From contig JXTC01000017.1 of the NCBI GenBank assembly GCA_002914845.1, positions 64,465-128,464 of the forward strand: a stretch of 64,000 nucleotides of DNA, read 5' to 3'. The DNA comes from Trema orientale. Its lineage: Eukaryota; Streptophyta; Magnoliopsida; Rosales; Cannabaceae. Of the stretch, positions 1 to 13,205 are shown piece by piece (position 1 is the first letter of the stretch; each line of letters opens with the position of its first letter). Below the pieces are notes generated by a model. That model was not told the DNA's origin, searched no databases, and worked only from the letters and a program-made list of their open reading frames with translations. The translations under genes were made by a program, and so were the position numbers.

Positions 1-640
1 ATTATAATTAATCCTCATTGCATGAAAACATCTGTCTTTGTGTCCGACAGTTTTAATTTTTGTGGGGCATTTTCTGGTAGATTAATATATAAGATATATA
101 TATACTTATATTATATACTGATAGTCCATAGTTCTAAATATCATTTCATTTTAGAATCAAATGTGATGGTATATAAATTTGACAAAATTTTATGATTAAA
201 TGTGATGGTTCAGAAAAATATATACAATTAGTGTTAGTTGGAACTTATTTATTTCTTTATTTATTTTCATAATCTACCACATAATTTCCTTAAAGAAGAT
301 AATATATATCTCAAGCTAATTTGCTGTCTTAAATGAATTGGAATCTTCGAGAGAGGTGCAATTGAGCTCATGATCTATGATCTGATATTTGTCATGGGTA
401 TTGAAGATGCGTAGTTAAAGGGCATGTTAGAGTTATAAAATGAAAAAAAAAAAAAAAATTTGTTAGCCTTAGAAATTATGCGGCCAAACATAAAGTGATC
501 GGAAAATAGCCAAGATAGGAGATTTTGTGATTGGCAAAAATTTGACAGTTTATGCTATAAAGAGGAATCTTATTGATTAACCAAGAAAATGAAAGAAACA
601 CGCAAGTGAGAGGGATAAGGGTGGAAAAATATTCATAAAT
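1..640. other. AT-rich intergenic DNA, no gene seen
   Basis: No coding region, RNA gene or element end could be recognised here. The stretch is AT-rich with a run of about 15 adenines near 440-456. Confidence 0.5.
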
Positions 641-647
641 TTACAAG

Positions 648-830
648 TAGAGCTGTAGATATTGACCGCTCATCTTGGCCCAGCCCAGGCTGGCCCAAAG
701 AGAAATCTAGGCTGGATCAGGCCGTAATCAATGATGTGTGGCCTAGCCCAATCTATGGGCTCACTGGGCCAATGTATGGGCCAAAGGCCGAAAGCGGACT
801 GAATTAATTTGGGAATGAACAGTTCTTAAT
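648..830. mobile_element. hAT-type element end with GGCCCA subterminal repeats
   Basis: The segment starts with TAGAGCTGTAG, which resembles a degenerate hAT terminus. It then carries dense direct and inverted copies of GGCCCA/TGGGCC (about 674-701 and 741-790), the subterminal transposase-binding style seen in many plant hAT elements. It sits roughly 350 bp beyond the 3' end of the hAT transposase remnant on the minus strand, so it may be the 3' end of that same element. I could not find the matching opposite end, so the pairing is inference. Confidence 0.45.
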
Positions 831-1189
831 AAAACTTAAAAATTAAGAAATCTAATTAATAAAATAACTAACAAAGTTGAAAAATAATTTATAAATTGAC
901 TAAAAAAAAGTGAAAAAAAGAACTAAAGTAAATTAAAATTATAAGAAATTGAATTGTTAAAATAACTAATGCAATTGAAAAAATAATTTACAAATTGATG
1001 AAAATGTGAAAAGAGAAGAACTAAAATAAAGAATAAGATTAATAATTAAAGAAAATGGTACAGATTAAAGAAAACCTTGGGAAGAAAAAAAAAGTATAGT
1101 CTAACTATTACAATCAAAACTATTTAAAAAGAGTATTGTTGTATAATTACATTACAGACCATGAGATTGGAATGCCATCAATGACGTAT

Positions 1190-3267
1190 AAGCTTTGGAA
1201 TTGGTTGACTATATCTCTATTGTGGTTGTAGATATGTTGCATTTGTTTAGCAGCATGTTCCTAATCTCAACCGTATTTCTTATCAATATTGAAGTCCTTT
1301 ATTATTCTACATCTTCCAAGCTGTGTTAAATACAGATTCTAAAGAAACTGCTATGACAGGAAGTCAAGATGTCACGTGTTGATTATGAAAGTACTGGGAA
1401 TCTTGATTGACAAATTTACTACTACTATAAAATGTTGAATTCTTCATCATTTGAATCGAGAATGGAAAAATATACTTCAATAACTTGTTAAGCTCAGAGT
1501 TTACAATGTTGTTGGTGTTGATTGTTGAGGCACAGAACTCAAACTTGATGATGAGCCATCCTTAGAGGAAATAAGTTCCTAACTAAACTTCTTCTTTGGT
1601 CGGTGTTGGGTTTGTTACATTTGTTGTTTCCTCAAGTTGTCAAACTTCTTCTCATGCATAGCATACACTTCAAATAAATTTTCACGTGTATTTGTAAATT
1701 TATTTGTAAAATCCTAATCTATATGAGAAAGAGCACTCAAAAAACTTTGCAATTTTACTCGAGGATCTAAAAATAATAAAAAAAATACAATAAAAGAATT
1801 TCAAATCAATATTTCTTGAATTTCATTTCCATTATTTCTATAATGGATTTAAATAATTCATCATTTCTATTCAAAAGAAATATAATATCAATAACATGAT
1901 GCAAGACCAAAAAAGATGTAGGATAAGAAACACCAGCTAAACCAGCAGTAGTATTGTAAAAATCTTCCAAAGTTGTACAAATTTTTCAGCAATTAACCAA
2001 TTAGACTTATTAAATATTGCAAAACCCATTTTTGAATTGTAAAATACAGTACTATCATTTTTATACTCCATAATACTCTTTAACATTAAAAAAGTGGAGT
2101 TCCACTTTAGGGACATATTTAGTCCAAAATTTCAAAGCTTTAGACTTATAACTTTCCAATATCTCTTAGACTCAGCTGTACATAGTGAAGAATTATTATA
2201 ATATAAGAAATACCATATTGAGCTTTATTTATGGACTTATCTATTACCTTCTTACCTAATTAAGTTCATGATGAGGTTGATGATATGTCACGTATAATAT
2301 TGATGTAATAAAAATCCTCTAGTATATAAATTTATTAGATCTGCGAGTTGACCTATCATCTTTGTGTTGGCAGAAGCATTGTCTAAATTGATGGAGATAA
2401 TGTGCTTGCGTATGTTATATTCTTCTACAAAACTTAAAATTCATTTGCAAATATTTTCAGCATTATTATTATTCTTAGTGAGCTTAAAACCAATTATTCT
2501 TTTTTCCAAATTCATTTTGAATCTAACTAATATAGAACCACACTTAAATCTTTTGCCCTAGCACCCAAATATCATATCTCAATACAAAACCAAAGTTTAA
2601 TGAACCTACTTTAGATTTTAAAGCAATATCATTTTGTTATAAAAAGCAATTATATCACTTCTAGTGGTTGTTCTACTAACCTTTTGAAATTGTGGATCAT
2701 CTGATTTTCTAATATAATTTTCAAAGAAAGAGAACTCACCAAAGCTAACTGGCAAATCTGTTGTAGCAGTTAGTCGGCCTAGAGAATTCCTAGCCACGTA
2801 TGGATCATAAATCCATGCACTGACGGAACAACCCTTACTGAATTGAAGTTGAAATTGCATGAAGTACTCCTTTTCCCCAAAACGTTTCTTTCTACATTTT
2901 TCTCCACGGCTTTTAATTAGGTGTTGAGTCCCACCAACAGAAGTAGCACTTGAAGTTTTAGGCAAAACATAAATTTTGCCATTTCTTTCTTCATGCCATC
3001 TACCTCAACTTTCCATTCGACATCAAAGTAATTCAATGTAGGTGAAGTAATTGCCTTTGCGCATTTAATAACGGTGTGCTTCCCGAACTACAATTTACAA
3101 AGGAGAGTTACATCATCAATTGCTGGTCTTTGTTGTTGGCTTCGCATTTCAGGGACTTCGTCCTGATCCCCTTGCACTTGGATAATATAGATTTCCTCCT
3201 CATCGCAGTCATCCACCCCATACTCATTATCATCAATATGAAAAAGTATATTTTGATTCGTGTCCAT
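1190..3267 (-). pseudogene. hAT superfamily transposase pseudogene (BED zinc finger, RICESLEEPER-like)
   Basis: Read on the minus strand, this region holds a heavily eroded hAT transposase. A possible initiator ATG is at 3267-3265, followed by an acidic segment. A BED zinc-finger remnant follows at about 2900-3060, with SxGGTQHL spacing near 2920-2950. The stretch containing DLPVSFGEF and SRTTTRSD lies at 2618-2800 and is the region that follows the BED finger in plant hAT proteins. A clear DNASAN motif lies at 2366-2383 (minus), in the RNase-H-like catalytic region. A degraded C-terminal hATC dimerisation region lies at about 1250-1430. Several stops and frame changes interrupt it throughout, so it cannot encode an active transposase. 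It is the only transposase-like coding remnant of a DNA transposon found in the window. Confidence 0.85.
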
Positions 3268-3329
3268 ATCTTGCAACAACACTAATATATATATTAATAT
3301 GCCAATTCGTAACAATTTTTAGTAAACTC

Positions 3330-4960
3330 GATATTAATAAAATAAAAAACCAGATAACTAGGAATAATAATAAACGTATTAATAAATTAATAATATATAT
3401 ATATATATATCAATATACAATAACAAAAAAAATAATAATAAATATCTTAATATGCGAATTCATAATATTATATATATTACTATACACATGCAAATATTCA
3501 TAATAATATATATATATTAATATAAAATAACATTAATATTAATATGCGGATTCATAAATTAATTAGTTAACTCAATACAAATCTATTAAAGAGAATTAAA
3601 AAGACAAATATAAGTATGAACTGATTAAAAAATAAATAAATTGCGAACTATGATTATGCTTGAGGTGTTTTGAAGCTTTTTAGCATAAATGCATTGAAAA
3701 TGATCTGAAAACATGCTAAATTTAGTATTGGTTCCCTCTTTTTAGATGTATGAATGATCTTAGAGAAAGCGAAACCCAACACTTTCATTGGTGATAGGTG
3801 AAAGAAGAAAAAAAAAAGAAAAAGAAAAATACCAGACCAATCTACTCAACGTGGAGAATTTTGTTGTATAATTACGTATCTTATAGAAATGAATATTTTT
3901 CATTCGTCTGGTTCTTATTAATTCCGTTATAGTACTCATGCAATATCATTCTAAAAGATAGGGAATTTACACATAAGTATATAACATCAATAATAACAAT
4001 AATGGAAAATTTTCTACTGTAGGAAAAGGCTACCAAAATTAGCAAGTAACAACTTACAAGCCAAAAAAGAAACATGTTTTGAGGAGTAATAGAATTTGAC
4101 GTATTGATACGCGTATGATTTTTTCGTACTACACTTTTTTTGTTTTAGCACAATTGTGGGGGACAAGGATAGACGACTGAACTTGTAGGGTACTTTTGAT
4201 AACACTCTGTCTTTTCTTATCTTAAAAGAAAAGAAAATATTAATGGGAAAAGTGAAAAGGACATATTTGATATAACAATAAATGACTTTAGGATAATGTT
4301 TTTTAAAAAAAAGAAGACTTTAGGATAAGAAATTTAACAATAAATGAAACCCATGACTTTGGGCAGAGGGAGGGAGAGGACTGACTTAGACTTGAGTGCC
4401 GACGTCGGCCACTATTGAAAGAAGCCAATGCCAGCTGGCTGACCTATATCCAATCTTTACACATACGACCTTTCAACAAGGGAACCATCAAATTGGTACT
4501 AGTACTATACAAGTGGACCAATTCTTTAAGTTCAGGGAAATTTTTCCCTTAGAAAAAGAAAGGGGTCCAGGGAAATTTGGTAAAAGGTCAAAAAACCATA
4601 TGAACAGTTTGAAAAACATAATAACACAGATTAATTGAGCGAAAGACTGCTAGAGCAGCAGCGCTTGTTATTTATCCAGAAAGGGGGGAAAAAAAAAAAG
4701 AAAGAGAGCTGCTAGTTAGACTCTGGAATCTAGACTTTAGAGGATGGAGCACTAAACTATTTTTTAATGTCAACAAGCACATCCGTACAGTCATTCAATG
4801 TTGGTGAAATTAGTGCCCGTGACTTAAGGAAATTCGACAATAATTTTGAACCTCTTTAATTTTGATCAGATCCTGTTTATTTTGTGGGAGACTTCCATAA
4901 TAGGTAATGCATTTTTGAGTTTATTGATGCAGTAAACAAATGCATCTGTTATTGGTTGTT
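3330..4960. other. AT-rich intergenic DNA with short simple repeats
   Basis: A TA-rich microsatellite lies near 3395-3412 and short poly-A tracts lie near 3800 and 4690. The small open frames here have no recognisable domain. No gene is supported. Confidence 0.5.
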
Positions 4961-4974
4961 TTTTATATTGCGTC

Positions 4975-6300
4975 GATGTTAATTGGTCGTATTGGGCTAG
5001 TCTAGACATATTTAGTTACAGCATTTTCGTGCCTCATGTCGCGCCAATTCGCTCATGATTAGTAATTGTGTCATGCTGGCGTGGGCATGATTACTAATCG
5101 TATCGTACTGTTTTTATGTCGTGCCCAATTTTGTACTATAATCGTGTCATTAACGTCCTATTATCGTGCTTATCTATTTTCTACTTAATTATTTTCGTTT
5201 TCGGTATTATGTTATTATCGTGCCTAATCGTGCTTGCTTTCAGTATTGAGCTATATTTCATGCCTAATCGTGCTCGTTTATAATATTACACTATTTTCGT
5301 GCTTAATCATACTCGTTTCCGATATTATACTGTTTTCGTACTAATTGCACTCATTATAGGTACTATGATATTTTCATACCTAATCGTATTTATTTTTTAT
5401 TATATTATTCTTGTGTCTAACCTTGCCCATTTATTATATCATATATGATTTCAAGTCCAATTATTTCCCTTTTCAAACTCTTATTTTTCTAGTTCTATTA
5501 TAGTTCTCATTATTGATTTTTTTTTTTCAAATTTAGTTGATTTAATACTATTAGACATATTTCCTTTTCAGTAATTATGAATTATATATTGCTAGTTATT
5601 ATGTAATAGAAAGAAATTATTTGAAAATTAAAATAATGTTTATAGAAAAACAAATCTAAATTGAAATATTAGAGTGTACGTGAGTAATAATAATTAATTT
5701 AAATTTCTATAGTTAAATTATATTCTAAATAAATTGACACATACTCAAATTATACTAAAATATATAATTTAAAAATTATGATTGGCACGTACCTAAACTG
5801 TATTTTCTTTCTTAAAATTTTAAGGATTTTCAATTGGATACGAGTTTTGTCTTAGATTCTTAATATCTTTAGACTCTTTTACTCAAACTTATTAAATTTT
5901 GAAACTTTTTTGTTTTAAAAAAATTAGTAATTGATATAATATTTATAATATGTATTATTTTTACCTAGAAAATATTTTAATTTTAATTTTTTCTAATTTT
6001 TTTTAAAAATGTATTGTATTAAAATTATGCCCAAAAAAATTAAAATAAATTTGAAATAAGTATATTTTTGTTAATTAAATATTATTCTTAATCGTGTCTG
6101 TTGTGACTATTATTCGTGCCTATTATACCACATGTCGTGCCTGTGTTGTGTCGGTCCAAGTATATTTACTTATCGTGTTGTGTCGATTCAAGCATAATTA
6201 TTAATCATGTCTAACACGGTTACTAATCATATCGTGCCAGCTTATAATTGTGTCGTGTCTGTGCCGACCCATTAGTGTTGGCCTATTAGTACCCACAAAT
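4975..6300. mobile_element. Possible non-autonomous DNA element bounded by CGTGCC/GTGTCG-rich ends
   Basis: Both flanks (about 5030-5420 and 6090-6290) are packed with variants of TCGTGCC, ATCGTG and GTGTCGTG. The roughly 650-bp core between them is strongly AT-rich and has no coding potential. This symmetric arrangement resembles plant hAT-type elements with CGTGTCGTG subterminal repeats, like the better-defined copy at 33981. I could not define inverted termini or a target duplication. Confidence 0.35.
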
Positions 6301-6309
6301 TTAAAGAGT

Positions 6310-7059
6310 TAAATAGGTTACCGATACATATGATCGTAGCTACTTAGGTCATCTTCTACCTTAGGTCATAGCTAGGCCATGTAAAAAAAAAAAAAGACAT
6401 TGGGGCAGGGCATTAGATCAAAGTCAAGCACTCAAGCGATTTTCCTTCTTTTCCCTTTTTGCATAACAAAAAAGGGACAGTAAAATCATTTCCTTCTCCC
6501 AATAGCCATTCTGTAAAAGCATAAAAATTAGTGGCAATTTTGGTTTTTAAGAAAAACTTATTTGTGATTGTATTTTCAGAAATTCGAGAGAAGGAAACAA
6601 AGATGAATTTGTTAATGGCTGTTTTTTTAGAAAGCTGTAATTTTCAATTATAACATCAAACACCCAGATCTCAAATCTCTAGCTTGAAGAAAATATTTCA
6701 TTAAAAAAAAAATTTGACTTATACATATGTATGTGTCTTCCTTTGATAGATGTAAAAGGATGTTCAAATCTTTTATTTGATATATGTTTTTTTTTTTTTC
6801 CTTTCTAATTTCCAATCTCTTTTAATTTTGATTGTACCAAGAACTGAATGATAAGTGATAAGTCTTCTTTTTTTATTATGGTATAATGGAGCAACTATAT
6901 ATATGAAGCTCCATCATAATTTCGGTATACTACATTCATTGTGCACCTTTAGATCTAAACCGGGTATTGTGAAACTTTATTGTATGGATAATCTCAAAAA
7001 CCTATCTTATTGTAGAATCGCTCTGTTTTGCGTACTAATGTTCAATTCAAAGTACAACA
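6310..7059. other. AT-rich intergenic DNA
   Basis: No gene or element could be recognised. Poly-T and poly-A tracts occur at about 6380, 6700 and 6790. A small open frame at 6855-7076 has no recognisable features. Confidence 0.4.
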
Positions 7060-7064
7060 CAAGC

Positions 7065-9850
7065 TATAAAAATTGAATTTTTAAAAAGGTATAAAAGTAA
7101 TTTTAAGCTATGGGTAATTTGATAATTTCGAATTTTCGGGATATTTAAATAAAAATTTCTGGTTTGTATCTAGACTTAATTAAGTCTAGGTTCATTTGGA
7201 CGAAAACATAAAGAAAGTTTTAAAATAAGGACTAAAACGACATTTTTGAGGGCATAATTGTGAGGAAGTTCAAAAAAACTAGGCAAAATTCGAATTTCTA
7301 AAATAGTTTCTAATAATCTGGAGCTGACACGTGGCCAATAACTTTTTCTTTTGCCCAAAAATCCCTTAATTTCTCCTCCATTTCTTCTTCAGGTCTCCGA
7401 GCCTTCTCTCTTTCTCTCCTAATGTTGTCACTGTGCCTCGCCCAAGATTGTCCATCGACATCAACTTAGGCCACGAGCTCTGGCCGAGCTCCTCCCAAGT
7501 GGCCGACGAAGCAACACCGGTGGTCATCGCGGCTCGTCAATGGCTCATGTGCTTGGAGAAGACGCGGCCATTCACAGCTGTTTCCGGTGTTTTCCTCGAT
7601 CAACGCCGCCGTCGACCACCCAAGCGGCCCAGAACTCCTCTCGACGTCGGACCCGACTAGTTTCAGCCGTGACTTGCCAGTTATATCTCTCTGATGAGTT
7701 TTTGATATTTTTGACCGATTTCTTAAAATTTAATATTAATATTTTTGCATATGTTTTGAGTAATATATGATTTGTTAGTGTTAATAAGAGTAATTGCTGA
7801 AGGATTTAATATACTAAAAGGGATAATTGATTATATGGAGTTGAATTTTCGATTTTTAGAAATTTTATATTAAAAATTTGTATTCTTGCAATTATTTTTG
7901 TAAACGCCAAGTCTTCATCATGAAACTTTGGGGCATAATTGTATGATTTTAGTCGTAGTAATAGCTGGTTGTGTTATGAAAAATGGATGAGTGATTTGTG
8001 AGAAAATTAAGTTTGGAAAAGTGGTATTTACAAAATATTTTCCAAAAATGGTATTTTCGTAAACTAATAAGAGTTGGGCTGGAAGTTTGTTAAATTTTGA
8101 GAATGGACCTTGGGCTGTGATTAGAAAAATGATAACTTTCTAAATATTCCTTGGAAAAATGGTATATTTATAAATAACCAAAAATATTGGTATTCGAATA
8201 ATTCCTTTGAAAAATGATATTTATGTAATTTTTGGAATTTTAGGCCCAATTAATGCTTGGGATCTCGAAACTGATTTTCGACTTCAAATTTGGACTCAGT
8301 GAGGTCAAGAGACGAATTTTGATATAAGCTATCACTATGTTTCAAAGTGGCACGAAAATTGACATTTCGTGGCTCGTGAATAGTATCGTTTTGCGTGCCA
8401 TAGCCTAGCGTTTTCTAGTATTCTGAATTCAGCGATGACCTTCGTTTCTCTATCTGAGGCTCCGGTAGAAAAGTCACTTTTTTAAGTAGACTTACCGAGA
8501 TCTCGAAACGGCCATTCAAACATCCAAATAATCAACTGGAGTTTATTCGATCGTCTTTAGCTTGGTATAGGTACCATATTGAGGTAGGGGTTTAATTACC
8601 TGGTTTTGTACTTGTTTTGATTTATAATTATATTATAATTGATTTATGAAAAATTATGGTTTACATGATGATTAAATAAATCGTTCAAAAATATTGGATT
8701 ATACTAGGATTGGACTGTGTGATTTTATATACATATTTTTAAATTGTGATTATGGGATCATACAGCGGTATGCAATCCATGTTATGGTGAATCCCAGAAT
8801 AATACCAAAGTGGTATTTTTAAAGCATTGTTTGGTGAATATTTTGCATGGTTATTACATATCCTGTTGCATGTTGTACATACTATAGGATCATGTACTTG
8901 AGTTCCATTGTTTCATTACGGTAGTTTAAATCGCTAGCGAGTTACTGCATCACTAGGTGAAAGACCTAGATCTCTGCACAAGTTTTTAGCTGGCACACTT
9001 ACGGGTAGATGCTGGGACCTCTACTACAAAGGTATACATGACCGTGATGGTAGGATAAGAGCTCTCTCATTTATATTGATTGATGTATGATGTGTACAAT
9101 CATATATTTCTAGTTTTAGTTTTGAATATATGATTATTCTAGATATCAATTGTTCAATAAATTTGGTTTATAAACGGATTTTGGAAAAGGTATTGACCAT
9201 ACAGATTGGGTAAAAATTGCATCCATTCAAAAAGGTAATTGAATTTTTATTGAGCATGTAAATACTTACCCCTTTACTTCTTCTACTTTAAGGTGTTTGT
9301 TTATTTGTGGTAGTCATCCTGGTGGTTAGATAAGCTGCATAGCTCGTACTTGCACTTCTACACTGCATAGCTTGTACTTGCACTTATACTCTTATCCCTT
9401 AGTGGGTACCTATTCTCTGTTAAATTCTTTCATTGTCCAATTATTTAGCCAAGATCAGTGACTCTACTAAGTGGATGTATGAGGATGGTTTTCCTAGTAA
9501 TTTAAGAACTTGAAATTACAAGTGATTTAATGTAAATTATTTTGAACATTAGATTTAAATTTTCAGCTGAATTTAATTTACCAAAATTCATGATTTCTCA
9601 ACAAGTATCCAAATAAGATAATTGGAAATTTTCTTGATCTTTAACGAGTATTTTTTTTCAAGTAATTAAAACCTACTAAGAGTTTTTTCTTTTTTGTAGA
9701 TTAATTTTTTTTATAGAGTTAATAATGATTTGAGAACTAAAATAAAATTATTTAATACTTGACTTCTCATGAATTTCGTAAAATTAATATTTTATTTTAT
9801 TTTTACTTAAAATTATTAAAAGTCACGGCTTTAGATTTCCGATCGCGACA
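7065..9850 (+). mobile_element. Solo LTR of a Ty3/gypsy (Tekay/Del-like) retrotransposon
   Basis: This 2.8-kb fossil LTR aligns along its length with the LTR at 35706-38683 and with the partial copies at 17906, 27513 and 31235. Conserved landmarks include a block near 8230-8330 (GGACTCAGTGAGGTC), a block near 8880 (ATAGGATCATG) and the terminal block near 9820-9850. It is flanked by the 5-bp direct repeat CAAGC at 7060-7064 and 9851-9855, as expected for LTR-retrotransposon insertion. With no internal region between the repeats it is a solo LTR, formed by recombination between the two LTRs of an ancestral element. The Tekay/Del assignment rests on LTR length and on the integrase fragment beside a related LTR at 27181, and is inference. 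Confidence 0.85.
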
Positions 9851-9855
9851 CAAGC

Positions 9856-10769
9856 CGTCCACTATTTGTAAACTTTTACAAACTAGAGAGTCAAAACTTG
9901 AACTTGAGGTGTATGTTATGTTAGTTTAGAGACTTTTCATAGAAGGATCTTAAATCTGTTTTGCGTAAAAGAATATTTATTACAAATGTCCGTTTTTTCA
10001 TCTTATTTTAAAAAATGGCCCCTTTTTTTGATCGTTTAAGAATGTTTAAGAAATGTCCATTTTGATCTAAGTTTTTGCGAAATGGCCTTTTTTAGTAAAC
10101 AAATTTTTTTTTGGTATATTTATGGGCTGCAGAGATATAATGACAATGAAGAAATTTGATTTTTTAAGATAATTTTTCAAAAAAATTGAAAAATACCGGA
10201 ATTTAAAATTGTTCTGAAAAATCCCAGATTTAATTATAAAAATATCATTTTTAAAAATATTTAAAAAAATACCACTTTTTATTAATTGATGAGATATCAA
10301 AGGTAGCTAATCGAGTTATATGAGATAACTTGAATAGTTACTTCAAGTAACTAAATTAGTTATTCTAAGTAGCCTAACTAATTTCCTCGAGTACCATTGA
10401 AAAATACCAATTTTGAAAAAAATGGTATTTTTCTAAATATTTTTTAGAAGTATTATTTTTCTAATAATACTTTTAAAAAGTTATATTCTTCTAAATCAAA
10501 CCGAGATTTTTCAAAAAAACCATCTGGGATTTTTCAAATTTTGGTACTTTGGGCCTGGATTTTTGTAATAATCCCAATGACAATTTATAGGTCCAACACA
10601 AAGTACAGAGCCCACGTGTTCATTGTGCATCCAATTGTTATGTAGCTTGTTGACCTTTTGTTTTCTCTCTCTTTATTTTATATTTTTGAAAGCTTTCTCC
10701 CTTTTTATTTTATATTTTTGAAAGCTTTATCTCTTTTCATTTTAATGAGTGTAAAAACTAAAAAAATAA
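9856..10769. repeat. AT-rich DNA with imperfect inverted repeat (10130-10580)
   Basis: Arms near 10130-10270 and 10400-10580 share inverted runs built from GAAAAATACC and GAAAAATCCCAG, separated by a core with GTAACTA-type repeats. This looks like a degenerate long-TIR element, possibly Mutator-like, but I could not define a target duplication. The rest holds nothing recognisable. Confidence 0.3.
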
Positions 10770-10771
10770 AT

Positions 10772-12788
10772 GGACTCATTTGCGATAGCTTTTACTTATA
10801 CTTTTATATAGTAGAAGAAGAGAAGTTAAAGTCATAGCTTTTAGTATATTGTTGGAATAATATATTTGAAATTTTGATTTTATGATTTAAATGGCATTTC
10901 TTTTTTGTTATTTATTAAAATAAGACTAAATATGAAAACGTAAATTTTCATTAAAATTTTCCATATATTTTTTGAAGCTCTTCCTACAGAAGCAGCATGA
11001 GTCTGGTTCCTCTGGAAGAGCTTTCAGAGCTCAGAAACTCTTTTGATATTTTTGCTAGTGTTAACTGGAATAAATTTCTGGAAAATATTTTCGTAAAATC
11101 ATTTTCAAGAACACCATAGATTTGTAAAATCAAGAAGCGCAGCGGAATTAGTCGTTTAAAATTTTTCTTTTTATAAAATATTTCGGATCGTGATCTAAAA
11201 TAAATTAACTCTTGATCTAGATAAGAACAATACCTGGATTCGCTCCACAACCTTCTCATCTTCCTATCTATTCTCGAAAGCCGTTTGATTGATCCAGTGG
11301 GTGGTCACCTTCTTGATTCCCAATAAAGAGATCCGCAGATGAATAAGAAGACAATCTTCTAAAACTGATTTCTCCGGGATGGCCGAAAACACCAAGGGTG
11401 GAATCCCTAGGGTTGGCCAATTTTCTGCTCTCCCACTCTCTTTGTTATGTGTGTGACACTCTCTTCTCAAGGGGGTGTTCACGTATAATACTTAATTGTT
11501 CAGTCAGAGAACTTTTCTTTTAACTATATATATATATAGATTATTAAACTCTAATGGGCTTATTGGACTTGTTAGGCTCAACTGATTATCAAATAACTAT
11601 TGGGTTCTAATTTGAGCTAGACAGGGGACCAGATAGATTCATAAAGCCCAAGCTCCAATGGACTATATACCCATTATCATAATTAACTCTTAATTATGAT
11701 TGGGCCTTGTCCATTAATATTGGGGCACACCACTATAGGCCAATATTGAACTCTTGAACTAAATGTCATTTATTTTCTGTGAAGCTTATTAATAATTAAT
11801 TAGCTTGATCCATTTAGTATATATTGTACCTGTAGACATATCCCCAATGTAATGCCGTACTAGTAGGGTGAAATTACCATATTACCGCTCTAGTACATAT
11901 TTACCTTTGAGTTGCCATTTTTCATCTAATGGATAATAGTTGACTATGGTGTTTGTATCTACTCATACTAACACAGTCAAATTCACATAGTAAATATTGG
12001 GGCTCTGGTTTATATTATCCAAGTACTTGAAAATACTTAAAGTTATATCATATGCATCGTGTCCATCATAAAGAACGTTCTACACATTTCATATACCTTA
12101 TCTTTCAAGATACCGGAGTTCGAATCATAAATCGGAACTAGTCCTTCAGTAACTTAAAAAGACAAAACACATGAAAGTAAGTTCATTGATCACTAGGATT
12201 AAGTTTTTCTACAATAGTGTTAGATTAGTAAAATTAAAAATTTGAGTTACGACACTTAACCTGAAATTCTAATTCACTAGGTTCTGTTTGATGCTGTTAT
12301 AACTTTCTTATAACACACTAGTGTTTCTATCCGAAGACTCACTTCGATAATTAGAGACTTTATTAATTAAATAGACAACACTGCATTCTATAGTATAATA
12401 AAGTATTCCATCTTCAATATGCAGAATGCGAACAATTTAATTTAGACATAATGAAATAAAGAATATAATGTCTCCTACATATGAACTCATCATACGAATA
12501 ATTCTTTATTACCCATCTCATGTCTTGAAATCTTTTAGATGTTTGCATAAGATAAACATACACATCACATATATATCAATAAGACATAAATCAAATAGAA
12601 ATTCATAACATGGAATTTATTAATAACAAATAGATAATAAATAATCTAATAAATATTGTTTATAATGTCTAAATAATAAACTGCTTTATAGGGCACTATT
12701 CTAACAATTTTATCCAAACTAGCTCAAAAGTTACTTCTGGGCTCAGGAAGGCAAAAAACAGCTTCTAAAAGCCATGCTAAATGAGCCC
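10772..12788. mobile_element. hAT-type MITE split by an LTR insertion
   Basis: The left end begins GGACTCATTTGCGATAGC and the right end, read on the opposite strand, begins GGGCTCATTTAGCATGGC. These inverted termini are followed by AGCTTTT/AGAAGC-rich arms. This is the pattern of plant hAT MITEs whose ends resemble GGGCTCGTTTGGCATGGC. The MITE itself accounts for only about 360 bp; the rest is the solo LTR at 11053-12706. No target duplication of the MITE was recognised. Confidence 0.55.
11053..12706 (-). mobile_element. Ty1/copia-type solo LTR with 5-bp target duplication
   Basis: On the minus strand this LTR begins TGTTAGAATAGTGCCC at 12706 and ends CACTAGCA at 11053, giving TG...CA termini. 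The 5-bp repeat ATTTT flanks it at 11048-11052 and 12707-12711. It is 1654 bp long and related to the LTR at 54614-56280. The sister copy has a tRNA-Met-type primer-binding site next to it, which supports the copia-like assignment. It contains no coding region and is a fossil regulatory repeat left by LTR-LTR recombination. Confidence 0.8.
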
Positions 12789-12957
12789 AATGTTTTTTTG
12801 TAGAATTTCTTTTTTTTTTTCCTTTCTTGTTTTTTTTTTTTTGTTTTTTTGTTTTTCCGGTAAACATGAGCGTAGATTTTTGAAAGATGAAATCTTTATC
12901 AATAAAAAAATTTCTTAGAAAATGTATGCCATTAATAAAAGTATATAAATTTACATT

Positions 12958-13205
12958 GAAATAATTATCTATGCTACTAAACTTTGAAAAGTAGTAGAAA
13001 TGATTTACTTTATGTTATATATGTTACTGAACTATAAAAACGTAATCAATAACTATCTACACTATTGTACTCGGGAAACAGGTAGATATGATTTATTTTA
13101 TGGTATATATGTTATTGAGCTATATAAACAGAACAAATAATTACCTGCGCTATTGAACTCTAGAAGCTGGCAGATATGACTTACATTATGGTATATTTGT
13201 TACTA
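12958..13205. repeat. Tandem repeat, 88-bp period, about 2.8 copies
   Basis: Equivalent positions GTAGAAATGA (12994), GTAGATATGA (13082) and GCAGATATGA (13170) recur every 88 bp. Intervening sequence is conserved, including TGGTATATATGTTA-like and CTATTGAACTC-like blocks. It is non-coding and adjacent to poly-T tracts at 12800-12850. Confidence 0.75.
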
